64,000 nt of DNA, from contig NGZR01000001.1 of NCBI GenBank assembly GCA_002197995.1, positions 4,216,001 through 4,280,000 on the forward strand, read 5' to 3'. Below the pieces are notes generated by a model. The model had not been told where the DNA came from and did no database searches. It saw only the letters and a list, made by a program, of their open reading frames with translations. Shown one piece after another: positions 33,680 to 44,433 of the stretch (positions are counted from its first letter, which is position 1; the number at the start of each line of letters is the position of its first letter). This DNA comes from Gaeumannomyces sp. JS-464. Taxonomy: Eukaryota; Ascomycota; Sordariomycetes; Magnaporthales; Magnaporthaceae. Both the position numbers and the translations under genes were made by a program.

Positions 33680-34635
33680 ATGAGGTCTGTCGCGATCCTC
33701 GGCTCCCTGGCCTCGCTGGCCTCTGTGGCCTCGGCCTTCTGCGCCCACGGCACGACGCTGTTCCCGCGGTCGTCCGGGGACGAGGTCAAGGTCGCGACGT
33801 ACGGATTCCACGGCCTCAAGGGGCCCCTGAACTGGTACGGGCTGAACAAGACGCTCAACGCCAAGTGCGCCCAAGGCAAGGAGCAGTCTCCCATCAACGT
33901 CCTCACCAACACGCAAAGGTCCGTCGACGGAAGCTCCCTGGGCTTCGACATCCAGAGCTACGACAACGGGGCCGACCTCGTCAACCTCGGCAGCACCCTC
34001 GAGGTGATTGCCAACGGCACCCTCAAGCTCGACTCCAAGACGTACAAGTTGGCACAGTTCCACTTTCACACCCCGTCCGAGCATCACATTGATGACGAGT
34101 ACTATCCCGCTGAGGCGCATTTTGTCTTCCAGGCCGACGGTAAGAAATTAATCCTTCCCTCCCCGTCCGAGTCGCGCTTGTATTTTGGCGCGCTCCAGTT
34201 TCAGTTCCCCCGTTTCACCGTCGACCATCCATTTATACCAACACAAAAGACCCGCCCGGCAGACAAATCCCTCTCCGTCGTCGGCTTCCCCATCGAGCTG
34301 CACGGCAGGAACACGACTTTGTCGCAAACGTCTTTGAGAAGGTCGACAAGGTCAAGGAGCCCGGGTCCAAGGGCACGACGGGCAAGCTCGACTTCGCCAA
34401 GCTGCGCGACCACCTGCGCCGCAGCAAGGTCTACCAGTACAAGGGCTCCCTCACCACGCCCCCCTGCACCGAGGGCATCGCCTGGAACGTCGTCAGGGAC
34501 CCCGTCACCATCAACGTCAAGACCTACAAGGCCATCAAGCGCATCATGAAGTTCAACTCGCGCTACACCCAGAACGCCCCTGGCGAGGTCAACCTGCTGG
34601 AGAACGCCACCAACACCCTGGCCGAGAAGGCATAA
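33680..34635 (+). CDS. Secreted alpha-class carbonic anhydrase, one apparent frameshift
   Basis: The product should hydrate CO2 to bicarbonate outside the cell. MRSVAILGSLASLASVASA is a clear signal peptide. The alpha-CA core follows: YGFHGLKGPLNWYGL, KEQSPINV, zinc ligands in QFHFHTPSEHH and in PAEAHFVFQAD, then VVGFPIEL and the hallmark SLTTPPCTEGIAWNVV. N-glycosylation sequons (NKT, NGT, NAT) suit secretion. Exons are 33680-34139 and 34263-34635, with phase-1 intron 34140-34262 (gtaaga...ggcag). After VVGFPIELHGRN the frame must change by one base (between about 34301 and 34315) to reach DFVANVFEKVDKVKEPG. Choosing the earlier acceptor before 34251 would avoid the shift but would lose the conserved DKSLSVVGFPIEL block, so I prefer an indel. 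The corrected length is about 277 residues. Confidence 0.88.
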
Positions 34636-35755
34636 ATGAGCGTCCGCGGACGCGCTGTCACGAACTCTATTTTCTGCTTTTTTTCTTTTTTTTTTCCCCC
34701 TTTGACATGTTTCTTTTTTTAGTGTTTGGCTTGTTCTATTTCCCCTTTTGCATTAAAAACCTTGGCATGGCGTTCCGAGATTATACGACACGATACTGTG
34801 GTACAGGATAGTGGCTTGGGGAGCTACTTAGACTATAAACTATTTACCATTCTCGCACATCTTGTTCACTTGGATCACGCATGCTTTCCACGTGGCGCGC
34901 GCATAGAAGAAAGTAATACTTTGGTTGCGCGTTGAAATAACCAAACAATCATCTCATGACTTTTCACGGGACAGTCGGCACGCTTCTAGTCAAGTCGCCG
35001 GTTGTCTAAACGAGGCAGTTTTAGAAGGAAGAAGATGGGGGATATCATTTCATCAGTCATGGGGAAGCACTAAAAAAAAAAAATAAAAAAAAAAATAAAA
35101 CCCTGAGACCAAACGACGAATCGTGAGCTTGGAGAATTCCAACTCGCCCAACATTAATTTTCTTCGGCCTAGTTGTCCTCGAGGCGGTCAATGTTTACGC
35201 CAGAACCAACGCGACCTTTCCCCTCTTCCCTTTGCGCGTCCGTCGTGCGTCATGACCAACAAATATCATCTTCCCATAATATCCGTAACCACGCCGGGGT
35301 ATCCCCTCATTCAACAAACTTGAGTAGGAGGATTTTGTTGTTCCAGAGTGCTCGGATGCCGATGCACATGCTGGAACGCAAACAAGGGATCAACTCCACC
35401 AAAAGATCCGAAAGCACAAATGGGCTTTTTCGCGTCGAGCCGGGATCGGAAATCCCGACCGGCTCAAGATAGGAGCGGCGGGTATCTGCCGTGTAATCGG
35501 CGCCGGAATGCCGTGGTTACACATTTGTGGGTTTGCACGGAGCGGGTTCGGTGAGGGCGGGAGAGGGCTGCGCAAAGGCCTCGAGGGAGGTCGGTGGTGA
35601 TCCCGGCCTCGCTCCCCCTCTCCCGCCGCTGGCGTCTCCCGTGGGAGGTTCTCAGACTGACACTGAGCTTGCTGTCGCTGTAGCATGCCCGCCACCCGTG
35701 GTCTCCTTGTCCGAAAGACGCAGGAGGGGGACAGGGAAACAGGCTAGCTCTTGAT
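34636..35755. other. Convergent intergenic region after carbonic anhydrase
   Basis: This 1.1 kb lies between two convergent stop codons. T-rich sequence follows the carbonic anhydrase stop (34676-34720), and an A-rich tract sits at 35072-35100. No conserved frame was found. Confidence 0.5.
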
Positions 35756-36175
35756 TTAGGTGCTTCCCTTGCGGCCAAGCATGGACCAGCCGCTAAAGAG
35801 CCACTCGGAGGAGTGACGGCCACAGTAGCTGTGGGCATTGCGCTGGCCCGTCGGGGAGCTTGGCTTGCGGTGGGTCCGCGTCTGGTGCATGGTGTGGTGG
35901 TCGGCAACCGCAGTCGAAGCGTCAGAGTAGGAGCCGGGGCTCGTGGAATAGTAGGGAGAGTATGAGGCCGAGGTCTGGTCTGGTCAGCTTCCATGGCTTT
36001 ATGATTCCGGAATGGGACAACGAGCCGGGGGTGCAACTTGGTATTGGTTTGGTCTCACCTTGTGCTTGTAAGAGCTGCTAGTTGACTCGGCCGACGGGCT
36101 TCCCGGGGGGCTGTAGTGGCGAGGGTGAATGTCCAGCGGAGCGGGAGGCGCCGAACGAGAGCCCGAGTTGTTCAT
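35756..36175 (-). CDS. Small Ser/Pro-rich protein of unknown function ending in a GRHSSEWLF motif
   Basis: This is a 111-residue, two-exon gene model. Exon 1 is 36059-36175 (MNNSGSRSAPPAPLDIHPRH..., 39 residues ending SSSYKHK). Intron 35975-36058 has donor GTGAGA, a GCTGAC branch sequence and acceptor CCAG, phase 0. Exon 2 is 35756-35974 (TSASYSPYYSTSPGSYSDAS...). The C-terminus NAHSYCGRHSSEWLFSGWSM, with a basic LGRKGST tail, looks constrained and resembles a motif I associate with small uncharacterised fungal proteins. I cannot name a family. The N-terminal two thirds are disordered (Ser, Pro, Tyr, His). A possible TATA box on the same strand lies at 36534-36540. No signal peptide or membrane segment was seen. 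The role is unknown; an interaction peptide is one possibility. Confidence 0.62.
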
Positions 36176-36533
36176 TGTGGGTGATGTGGTAAGGGTGGTT
36201 CTCGTCGTGAATAGCTTGGTAAAGGGCATGCGGCGTTGCTGGTAGCGAAGCAGGGAGACGGCGGAGGTGAAGGCGTGGTTGGTAGGAGAGGGTTGTCGTA
36301 GGTAGGTATATGTATAAGGTAGGTCTGTGTATGTGGCACAAGAGGTAGATGTATGTGGCAGAACAAGGAGCCAAGTCAGGTACGTGGTGGATGGTCACGG
36401 TGCGTAGTTGGACCTCGGCACAGCAAAGGGCCGACTTTGGAGGCTCTTGTATTCGATCACCAGTGACGGATTCGGCAGAGGGTTAAACAAAACGTCAGGA
36501 ACATTGAGGCTGTGTAGGTGGGAGCTCCCGTTT

Positions 36534-36540
36534 CTTTATA
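36534..36540 (-). promoter_or_regulatory. Possible TATA box TATAAAG for the small Ser/Pro-rich gene
   Basis: It reads TATAAAG on the minus strand, 359 bases upstream of the predicted start. This implies a leader of about 330 nt with pyrimidine-rich sequence and ACCTACCTAC motifs. Confidence 0.3.
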
Positions 36541-39531
36541 GAGACGAGCAGGGGAAGGAGCACGGAGTGGACGTAGGAGCGGACGGGTAGGACTAGTCTG
36601 CTAGGACGGGAGGAGTTCCCCTCCATTTGGCTTCCCCCAATCTCTCAGGCCTGCAGGTCTGGGGGTAGGGCTGATGACTTTTGGTCAGACGCGCATGGGC
36701 TGGAGGTGGTAGCCCGTCGAAGTGACACCACCCTGCCCGCACTGGCTGCAAATCGGCTGCTTATCAGTGCCGGGATGCCGTAGCCAGGGTGGTGCCAGGG
36801 CCCAATGGGGGTGCTTCTCCGCATAGGACTCGTCGCACAGGCCATGGCCCGTCATCAAACCCATTCAATGCGCCGTTGTTGGTTCTTGCCTGCTCGCAGT
36901 GGTTCGCACGCTCGCCATCCCTTTTTTGCTTCCCTCGAGAGATTGGCGCATTGTTTTGGAATGCAGCCCAAACAAACCCTTGGAGGTTCAGCACACGGCC
37001 GACAGACGTTCGAGGTATTCGCCAAGGAGGCCATGATCGACTCGCATGAGAGCACACAGTTTGCACGTTGCTTTCAGCACTGGCACCTTAGGCAGACAAA
37101 TAAAGAATGAAAAACCAAAAAAAAAAAAAAAAGAAAAAATAGGCACTGGCACGACTGGGCAAACTCTTGGTGGCCCCGACCAACCGCTGCAAGCTCCATT
37201 TCTGGTTGGATGCCTTACGTGGTCTCGGGGTTTCACTCAAGCAGGCAACCAAATTCTCCTGGGTTGGGGATCCACTCCCCCTGCGCGCTAGACTAGACGT
37301 CCCTAGAGCGGTGTTTCCCTCCGATCAACATGCTGGATTCCCCTTTGCCTGATGTTAGGTCCGGCGTTTCTGGGGGCCCAAGAGTCTCCCAAGTTGTTTT
37401 GCCGTTGCCCGGCCGGCTCAGGAGGTTGTGCCCTCGGAGCCAGGTTGTAGTCTCTAACGCCCACGTAGGGTCATGTTTAGTGCCTGCCAAGTTGGGCTTA
37501 ATGTGCGTAGCTAAAAATCAGGACGCTGACGCCTCCTCCTCCCCGCCGTGTTCGTAAGCTCGCTAAACTTTCTCTGTGCTATGCCGATTCCATCCAGGGC
37601 CGTTCGTTGATAGGCCAGGTATTTCCTTGAACCTCAGTCATCAAGCGCAGGGGGAATCCATGGAGTGATTCGACGCAACCACGCTAGTCGGCACACCCTG
37701 GTCTCAAATGCTGCGACACCCATCACCTCATTTGCTGGGGATACCGTAACTTGTGGCAACGGCTGGAGGAAAGGAGAGACAGAAATAACCGAACATAAAA
37801 ATTGGGGAAAATCTATGTAAAATCATACATAAAAAGAAGGAAACGATCCAGGAAAGACAAGGGCAATAGGAATGCCAATCGTAACGACGGTGGAGGTACC
37901 TATTCCACAAGCATCATGTCCCCGGCAGGCGTCTGATGTCTCGAAAACAACGGTGGCGCCCCCGCGCTCTTCTCCGCATCGATTTGGGACGGTCGTGTGG
38001 GAGACAAGGGACGAGCCATGAAATGGCCCAGGATCGCCAACCAAGCACTGTCTCGGTGTCTCTTCATGGGCCCTTGGAGACAGGGCCAGGGCCGCTAGCT
38101 CCTTTAGGCCCGACTGGCGAGTGCACGGCGGGCTGGCACTCCAGGATTAGCAGCTCAAGGGCCGAAGCAACCATCCAACGTCATGCTATTCGCGGCCACT
38201 GATTTTTCGGCGTCGTCCGGTGCTCTCTGGCCCACAAATTGCACCGACGAAGATCTTTATGCATCACATGCCCTGCACCCCTTTATCCCATCGTGGGAGA
38301 GCGGGTTCAAAGTAAATTTATCTGGAGCAGGTTGGAGCCCCAGCTGCGCAAGGAAGGACGCTGTGTCCCTCGCTAGTTCAGGGACCGAAGAAAAAAAGAT
38401 CGGGCTCCGTGTCCTTCCGTAGCGTGTGCCGAAATCCCGCACAAGCCAAACGGGATCCGCGGGGGAACACGAGCTGACGCGCCCGTGCGTTACCGCAATT
38501 GGGGTCGATTAAGCGACGTCACCTGCAGCTCTTCGGCCAAACCAAACTGGTCACCGATCTTATGACTGGCCAACATCGGAAACCAAACATGAGCGACACG
38601 AGCGACACGAATAGGTAGTGGCAACCATGGAACCAAGCCCCGTCTGTCCGTAGGCGTGCCTTAGCCCACCACTCAGACTTGCAGGCTGGGTGGTGGGAGG
38701 ACGGATGGCAGCAGCGAGGTTGACTCAACCGGCGGCATTCGCGAACCGAGACAAGGACAGAATAACAGAAAACAGTCACACTCCATTCCGGACCCCTCAT
38801 CCTCCAACCCCACCCTTTGGCCTCTTGTTTCCTTCCCTTTGGGCTTTGGTGACCACCGAGAAACACCAGGGCTCATTGGCGCTACTGGGACCACCTGACC
38901 CCAACAAACCTCGCGGCAGCAGGGATAAAAGGGACAAAAGGACTGCGGCTCTGCGATCCCCTTGGCAGAGAAACAGATGGGTTCGCGGAGCCAAAGGTTA
39001 GTCGGAGCGTCGTGCGAACCGCCCCCATCCGTGCGGAGAAGGTAAAATGACGCCTGGAAACACCAAGCGTCGTGAGTGCAGACCGTCCGATTGAGTTGTG
39101 ATGGAGCCATATTTGTAAAAGGTATCAAAAGGGTTGATAAAACGAAGACAAAAAGGGACGCAGAAGAGAGATGCATTGCTCGCCCGACATCATCACATCA
39201 CTGACCACACCTGCGCGTGCCCGGCATCTTCCTCAGTCTCGTTTCTTTCATCATTTTCCCACCCACCCGGACCAAAAAATAAACAATACACCAAAAGGAA
39301 AGTAACTTCGTTGATAATACTCATTCCTCCCCAACTTCGACAATTCTGGGGGAAAAAAAGAAAAAAAAAGATAAATAACTAATAAAAAATACAAGCAAAA
39401 TTTTTCGAATATTTTAACCTTTTTGGTTTGTTTATAAAGGTGTGCAATCGCCTTTTTTTGGAGGGTTGTTTATCGATGCCGATGTACCTGTGAGAGAGTT
39501 TGCGAGGGGTTCTCCACCGTTTGGTGTATTG

Positions 39532-39549
39532 TTTTTTTTTTTTTTTTTT
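39532..39549. repeat. T18 tract
   Basis: This is an uninterrupted T run on the + strand. A similar T19 run lies at 39934-39952. Confidence 0.85.
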
Positions 39550-39933
39550 GGTTTGGGTGCCACCTTCTCCCCTTCGTAGAGGATCCGTCTTGTTTGCGCT
39601 AGGCGAGTGGAGTAACCACAAAGCCCCGGGCCGCAAGGCGTAATCGTCAAGCCAAGCCGGCAATATCGGCATGGGCAAAATAGCCCTGATACCCATCCAT
39701 TGCCGTTCATGCCATGGCTCCCGTCAGCACTCGGGACTGGGCCGGTCCACTTTTCCCGTTCCCGTCCTCCGTTGGTCACGGAGACGCCGAAGCGTACGGT
39801 TGTCACTGGAACGGTTCGTTGCAGTTCGCGTCGAACGGGCGACGACACGCGACGAAAAAAAAAAGTACCAAGGCACTCCGGGGCATAGAAATAAATGCAT
39901 ATGCATCGCGGCAGCACACGACAGCAGCAGGCC

Positions 39934-39952
39934 TTTTTTTTTTTTTTTTTTT
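39934..39952. repeat. T19 tract
   Basis: This is an uninterrupted T run on the + strand, about 400 bp from a T18 run. Confidence 0.85.
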
Positions 39953-40700
39953 CCCCTTGCTTATTCTAAGCTTCATCAGGAGAGCCATGATATCTACGTA
40001 TTCGTGTTAGGAGGGTTGGGGGCCGGATTTGCGGCTAACGCCTTACTAATATCTCGACTCCATCATACATGCCAAGCCCGTCAGACCTGGTCTTCAGCGT
40101 CAAGAATGACATTCATCCAACCACTTACCTCTGATGTATTGGACCCTAATCTGTACTAAAAGGACCACAAGAGCGTGATGGAGGGCCCAGCGTCTGAATA
40201 ATTTATCCTTTTTCAAGACAACAAGCGAATCGTTTTGTGCCCCGTTGAAACAGGGAAGAGGACGGTGGAAGCTCATAACCCGAGACGTCAAAGATCAGAA
40301 CCTTCGAAGCAAATGAGCCCCAGCACTCACATTGTCCATGCCGCTAAAGAACGCACGGCATAGCCTGTTACTTTATAACCGATGCATTGCAAACTTTCGT
40401 ATACGTCCATGAAACTACGAAAAGGTGACAAACCCTGGTACAGTTCCAGCGGCGTCCTCAGCTCAAGTGCCCGGGATATGTGCTGAACATCAGTTCAACG
40501 GATGAGGTGCTGTGGGAGTCAATAAGTAAAAACAAGACCGAAAGCCAGGGCCAATGAACCGTGATCGCCCACCGAGAAACGCCAATGCTAGGAGGGATGT
40601 GTCATGCCATCTTCAGCAAAGCTGAGGTCTAGTCCAAAACGATAATAACGTATGTAATTTGTTGTTGATGTTGCCATGAAAGTGCGTCCGAGGTGGTTCG

Positions 40701-41543
40701 TTATTCTTGTGATACGGTTTGCTGTTTACTCTCGTTAGATCACTGTGACACGACGATGGTGACGGTATGGGAGCCACCATGCCAATGTGGGCGCTTCGAA
40801 AGTGCGAGGCGTAGCTGTGTCGGGCCAAAAGCAAAAGAGAAAAGTACTCACCACAAGCCAGTCCATTCCCTCGTTCACGCCACTGCCGTCCACGGCGGAG
40901 CAGGCCATGATACTCCAGTTCCTGTCCCGCAGCTCGCCCAGGCGCAGGGCCTGCGAGATGTCACCGGCCCCCTTGGCGCCGGGCTGATCCTGCTTGTTGG
41001 CGAAGACAAGGAGTGAGGCGTCCTTGAGTTCCTCCTCATTCAACATTGCCGCCAGTTCGTCTGCTGCCGTCTGCAGGCGCTCAATATCGGTCGAATCGAC
41101 GACGAAGATGACGGCCGCTGTGTTGGCATAGTAGCACCGCCAGTACGGCCGGATCGATGTTTGTCCGCCCAGATCCCAGACGTTGAAGTTTAGGTTCTTG
41201 TAAGTCACCGACTCGACATTGAACCCTATCGTCGGTATCGTCGTGACAACCTCTCCTATCTGCGGTGGGGCGACGTTGTCAGGGACATGCTGCCACGGAG
41301 CTGCGGGTGGGCCTTCCGGAGGGTTTGTTGTCTTCGGGGGGCTAAAGTAGACCGGCTCATACCTTCAGCCTGTATAGCAGCGTAGTCTTGCCGGCGTTGT
41401 CCTGTAGGCGGTGGGTTAGCTTTGGCCATGCTTTCGGCGGGCGCCGTCGGATCGGAGTTCCCCCTTACAAGACCCAGGATCAGAATCCGTATCTCCTTTT
41501 TCGACCAGATCAGGCCCGAGAGCCACGACACGCTCTGGCCCAT
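40701..41543 (-). CDS. ARL1: ADP-ribosylation-factor-like GTPase ARL1
   Basis: This small GTPase recruits GRIP-domain golgins and other effectors to the trans-Golgi. Four exons are inferred: 41469-41543, 41363-41401, 40852-41259 and 40701-40721. The introns are 41402-41468, 41260-41362 and 40722-40851, and the total is 180 residues. [13 protein letters not shown] has the N-myristoylation glycine. The P-loop GLDNAGKTT is split by intron 1. Switch I holds [10 protein letters not shown], the switch II DLGGQ follows, NKQD is the base-recognition motif, and CSAVDGSG is the last G-box. The last exon is only seven codons (QTVSQE plus stop). It was placed because a CTAAC branch site and AAACAG acceptor precede it and it restores a family-like tail after DWLV. 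RPL39 diverges from it. Confidence 0.92.
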
Positions 41544-42101
41544 TTTTGTCTGGTTCACTGGGTGCAAGACGGCACCCTCACTCGGTTCCTATCGGTGGCG
41601 GTCGCGTCGCTTGCCTTGCGGGGCGGTGCAAGGCACGGGTGATGACAAATACCGCCGGGCCTTGGAGATCCAGACGGTGAAGACGGGTGGGTAAAGTTCT
41701 CGCGTGTTTTTCGTTCTTCTCTGGCGTGTGCGGAAAGTGCTGTTGGCGGACGCGGTTGGCCGTCGACGGTTGCTGGGAGGCCTGGGCTTTGCTGTTCGAT
41801 GGAAGGTTCCGAGCTGCATGACATCCGCCTCGGCCACGGGCCCATGTGAGTGGCCAAATCGGGCTTTGGTGCAGGTGGACGGTGAGCACGATCCGCCCCA
41901 CGAGGCAAGCCACGCTTTCCAGCCCCACACCTGCCCGCACGTGAGTAAATCAAGCCACAGCACAGGCACCCTCCTTCCCAAACCGCCGCAAATACCCTAT
42001 CAACGCACCAAAACCGAAAATACCCCATTTTGCTTCCCGCTTCCCTCAGCAACAACGAAGAAAAAGAGACCATCTCTGCATTTGACGAACCAACCATCAA
42101 A
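41544..42101. promoter_or_regulatory. Divergent promoter region of ARL1 and RPL39
   Basis: These 558 bp lie between the two starts. The RPL39 side has a short A/C-rich leader. No TATA box or specific factor site could be assigned. Confidence 0.4.
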
Positions 42102-42647
42102 ATTGCCGGTACGCACGCCTCGACAATATCTTTGACGCAGACTTCATGTTCGCCGTTGCCCGTCGCTGCTGGTGGAATTTTGCAGGACTGCCGCGGCGAC
42201 GGCGCGGTCGTTGGGGAGGAAAACCGGCAGCGCAGGATTGAGGGGCGCAACGATTGCATTCCCGAGACAGCATGCTAACTTGGCCCCCCGATGTCGACAG
42301 AGCCACAAGTCTTTCCGCACGAAGCAGAAGCTCGCCAAGGCGCAGAAGCAGAACCGCCCGATCCCGCAATGGATCCGTCTGCGGACAGGCAACACTATCC
42401 GGTACGGCGAACCACCCGATCCTTTCCCCAGTGCCAGCCTCGCTCCCGCTGGATGGACGTCGCGGGATGGCGAATACCCTTGAGAGCCAATGTCCTATGG
42501 AATAGAGGCTGGGCTGGATTGGGCCTCTTGCCAACTCGCCCTTGGACACCACGCGTGAATGGACTAGGCCGCTGACAATTGTGTGTTTGGAACCACAGCT
42601 ACAACGCTAAGCGGAGGCACTGGCGCAAGACCCGCCTCGGCATCTAA
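42102..42647 (+). CDS. RPL39: 60S ribosomal protein eL39, start codon broken by an apparent one-base insertion
   Basis: eL39 lines the exit tunnel of the large ribosomal subunit. Exon 1 encodes only Met-Pro and ends at 42108 before donor GTACGC. Exon 2 is 42301-42401 ([20 protein letters not shown]...) and exon 3 is 42599-42647 ([15 protein letters not shown]). Introns 42109-42300 and 42402-42598 have clear GCTAAC and GCTGAC branch sites. The joined protein is 51 residues, the universal eL39 length. At the predicted start the sequence reads CAAAATTGCCG rather than CAAAATGCCG: one extra T at 42103-42104 removes the ATG. Since eL39 is nearly invariant and highly expressed, an error in the sequence is much more likely than a null gene. 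No other in-frame ATG is available. Confidence 0.92.
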
Positions 42648-43737
42648 GCGCTCTCTCATGTCCCAGTCCATGGTTTCTCTTGTTCTCCGACTTCTTTACG
42701 ACGCCCACCGCTGGCTCGCCATCAGTCGCCAACCCGCGCCAAGGCTGTCTTTGGCGACCGCTGGCTCCTGAGGCCATGATGATGGACAATGAAGCGGCCA
42801 AAACGATTCTACTCGGAGTTCGGTTTTGATGGATGACTGGAGGGAGGGAAAAGCACCGTGATTTGTCGGGTCTCGCTGTCGAGACGCCGAGTCACCGGTA
42901 TGCCGTCGGTTCTCTTTTTTTTAGGGTCATTGCATGTTACGGGCAAATAAAATGGAAGTCAAACGAGGATTCCCCCTTCGCCGCCGCCTCATTTTCTTTA
43001 CCAAGTGGGTTGTTCTTGATGTTGGCCTGAATAGTGACTCTGGCGTCGCTAAATTGGTACAGTTCATGGCACAGAGTGAGTGCGTGTGTGCCACACAGTT
43101 ATGCCCATGTGGGCATCCTCAATCGTCACCCAATGACAGAGACTTAGCCGTATCCGTTGTTGAACAGTTTCCTCGTTTGTCTGGGTGTGCTGCCCCGCCG
43201 AGTGACACTATTCATCACGCATCCCGGTCTCAGGAATAGAAAGATCACGATGGCTTGGGGAGTCAACACACTGCCATCGTCATAACTCAAATGCATTTTG
43301 GATTTATCAATGACCTCAAGGGGGTTCAAGGATGCGGTTAGACGTGAGTCAAACCCATGCTGGTAATTCTTCTACCAAGCGACAATGAAGATCCAAAGTC
43401 CAAGTGTCCGGGAACGAGTATCGCTGGGGCCTTAGGGGGTGTGCCTAAGATCCGAGAAAGGCCATACGTCGCCGTGACTGTCCAGCACTGAAAACCCGGA
43501 GGGTATGATTCCACTGGCCGTGAGAGAGTAAGAAAAACTTTCCGAGGTAGCAATACAATAGTGAAAAACGCCTCCCTCCATGAATTACCAAATGGAAGAT
43601 GCAACGACACCGTTGCCGCTCGCGCTGGACGTGGGCAGTAGAGCTGGCGTGGTATTCTCCCCGACTGCGATAGCGTGTTGGGCCCTCCAGTGTCTCGAAG
43701 ACGGCTAGCCCACGAAAATCAGACGTTCTTCGACCAC
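42648..43737. other. Convergent intergenic region between RPL39 and SKP1
   Basis: This 1.1 kb holds the 3' ends of RPL39 (+) and SKP1 (-). No gene was recognised. Confidence 0.5.
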
Positions 43738-44433
43738 TTAGCGGTCCTCGGCCCACTCGTTCTCGCGACGGATTTGCTCCTCCTCCTCTGGAGTGAAGTC
43801 GTTGGTGATGTTGAACGTCTTGCGAATCTCCTCAGGCGACTTGCCCTTAATCATGTTGGCCACGGTTTTGCAGCCGACGTCAAGGAGAGGCTTGATGTCG
43901 AGGTAGTTGGATGCCTGCAAAACACGATGGATGTCAGCTGGACGTCGTTACAGTTGAAGAGCCCAGACGGAGGGGTAAGCGGGATTGGTTCAGGAACACG
44001 TACAAGGATGATCTCGAAGAGCATCTCCTGGTCGACCTGCATGAACTTCTGATCCCACTCGTCGATATCGGTCGTCTTCTTACGGTTCTCCGTGTCCTCG
44101 TCGTTGGTCTGGGCGGGGTCATTTCTGTGGTGCTCACACCATTCGAGCACCTTCCTGAGCACGGCCTCGGTGACATTAGGGATGGGAATCGGGGTCGACG
44201 CAACCATATCCTCGCCGAGATCCGAAATCAGGTCCTTGATCAGGCGAGAACGGCATGCGACAGCGCGATCTGCATTGCTCAAATGTTAGCAAGAAGCGGT
44301 CACGGGTGCATGAGCGCCGAGCAGAGAGGCGCCAGAGCATGTCACGAGCAGTCAGATTTTTGCACATACCAACCTCGATGGCATTGCCATCGTTGCTTTG
44401 CAGCGAGACCTTCTGAAGGGTTCCCTCCGACAT
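43738..44433 (-). CDS. SKP1: SKP1, adaptor of SCF E3 ubiquitin ligases (sconC)
   Basis: SKP1 links cullin-1 to F-box proteins. In filamentous fungi it is known as SconC because of its role in sulfur control. Exons are 44370-44433, 44004-44269 and 43738-43914; introns are 44270-44369 (gtatgt...gcag) and 43915-44003 (gtacgt...gcag). The product is 168 residues. The BTB/POZ fold starts with [14 protein letters not shown], and [12 protein letters not shown] follows. The C-terminal F-box-binding helices carry [53 protein letters not shown] and [16 protein letters not shown]. All are typical and intact. The start context is AAAAATGTCG. Confidence 0.96.

Larger units (their letters stand above)
36176..40700. 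other. 4.5 kb intergenic region between the small gene and ARL1
   Basis: The left end holds the promoter of the small minus-strand gene; the right end holds the ARL1 3' UTR. It contains homopolymer tracts (A16 at 37117-37132, T18 at 39532-39549, T19 at 39934-39952). I found no recognisable gene on either strand; longer frames are short on conserved motifs and rich in simple sequence. Confidence 0.5.
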
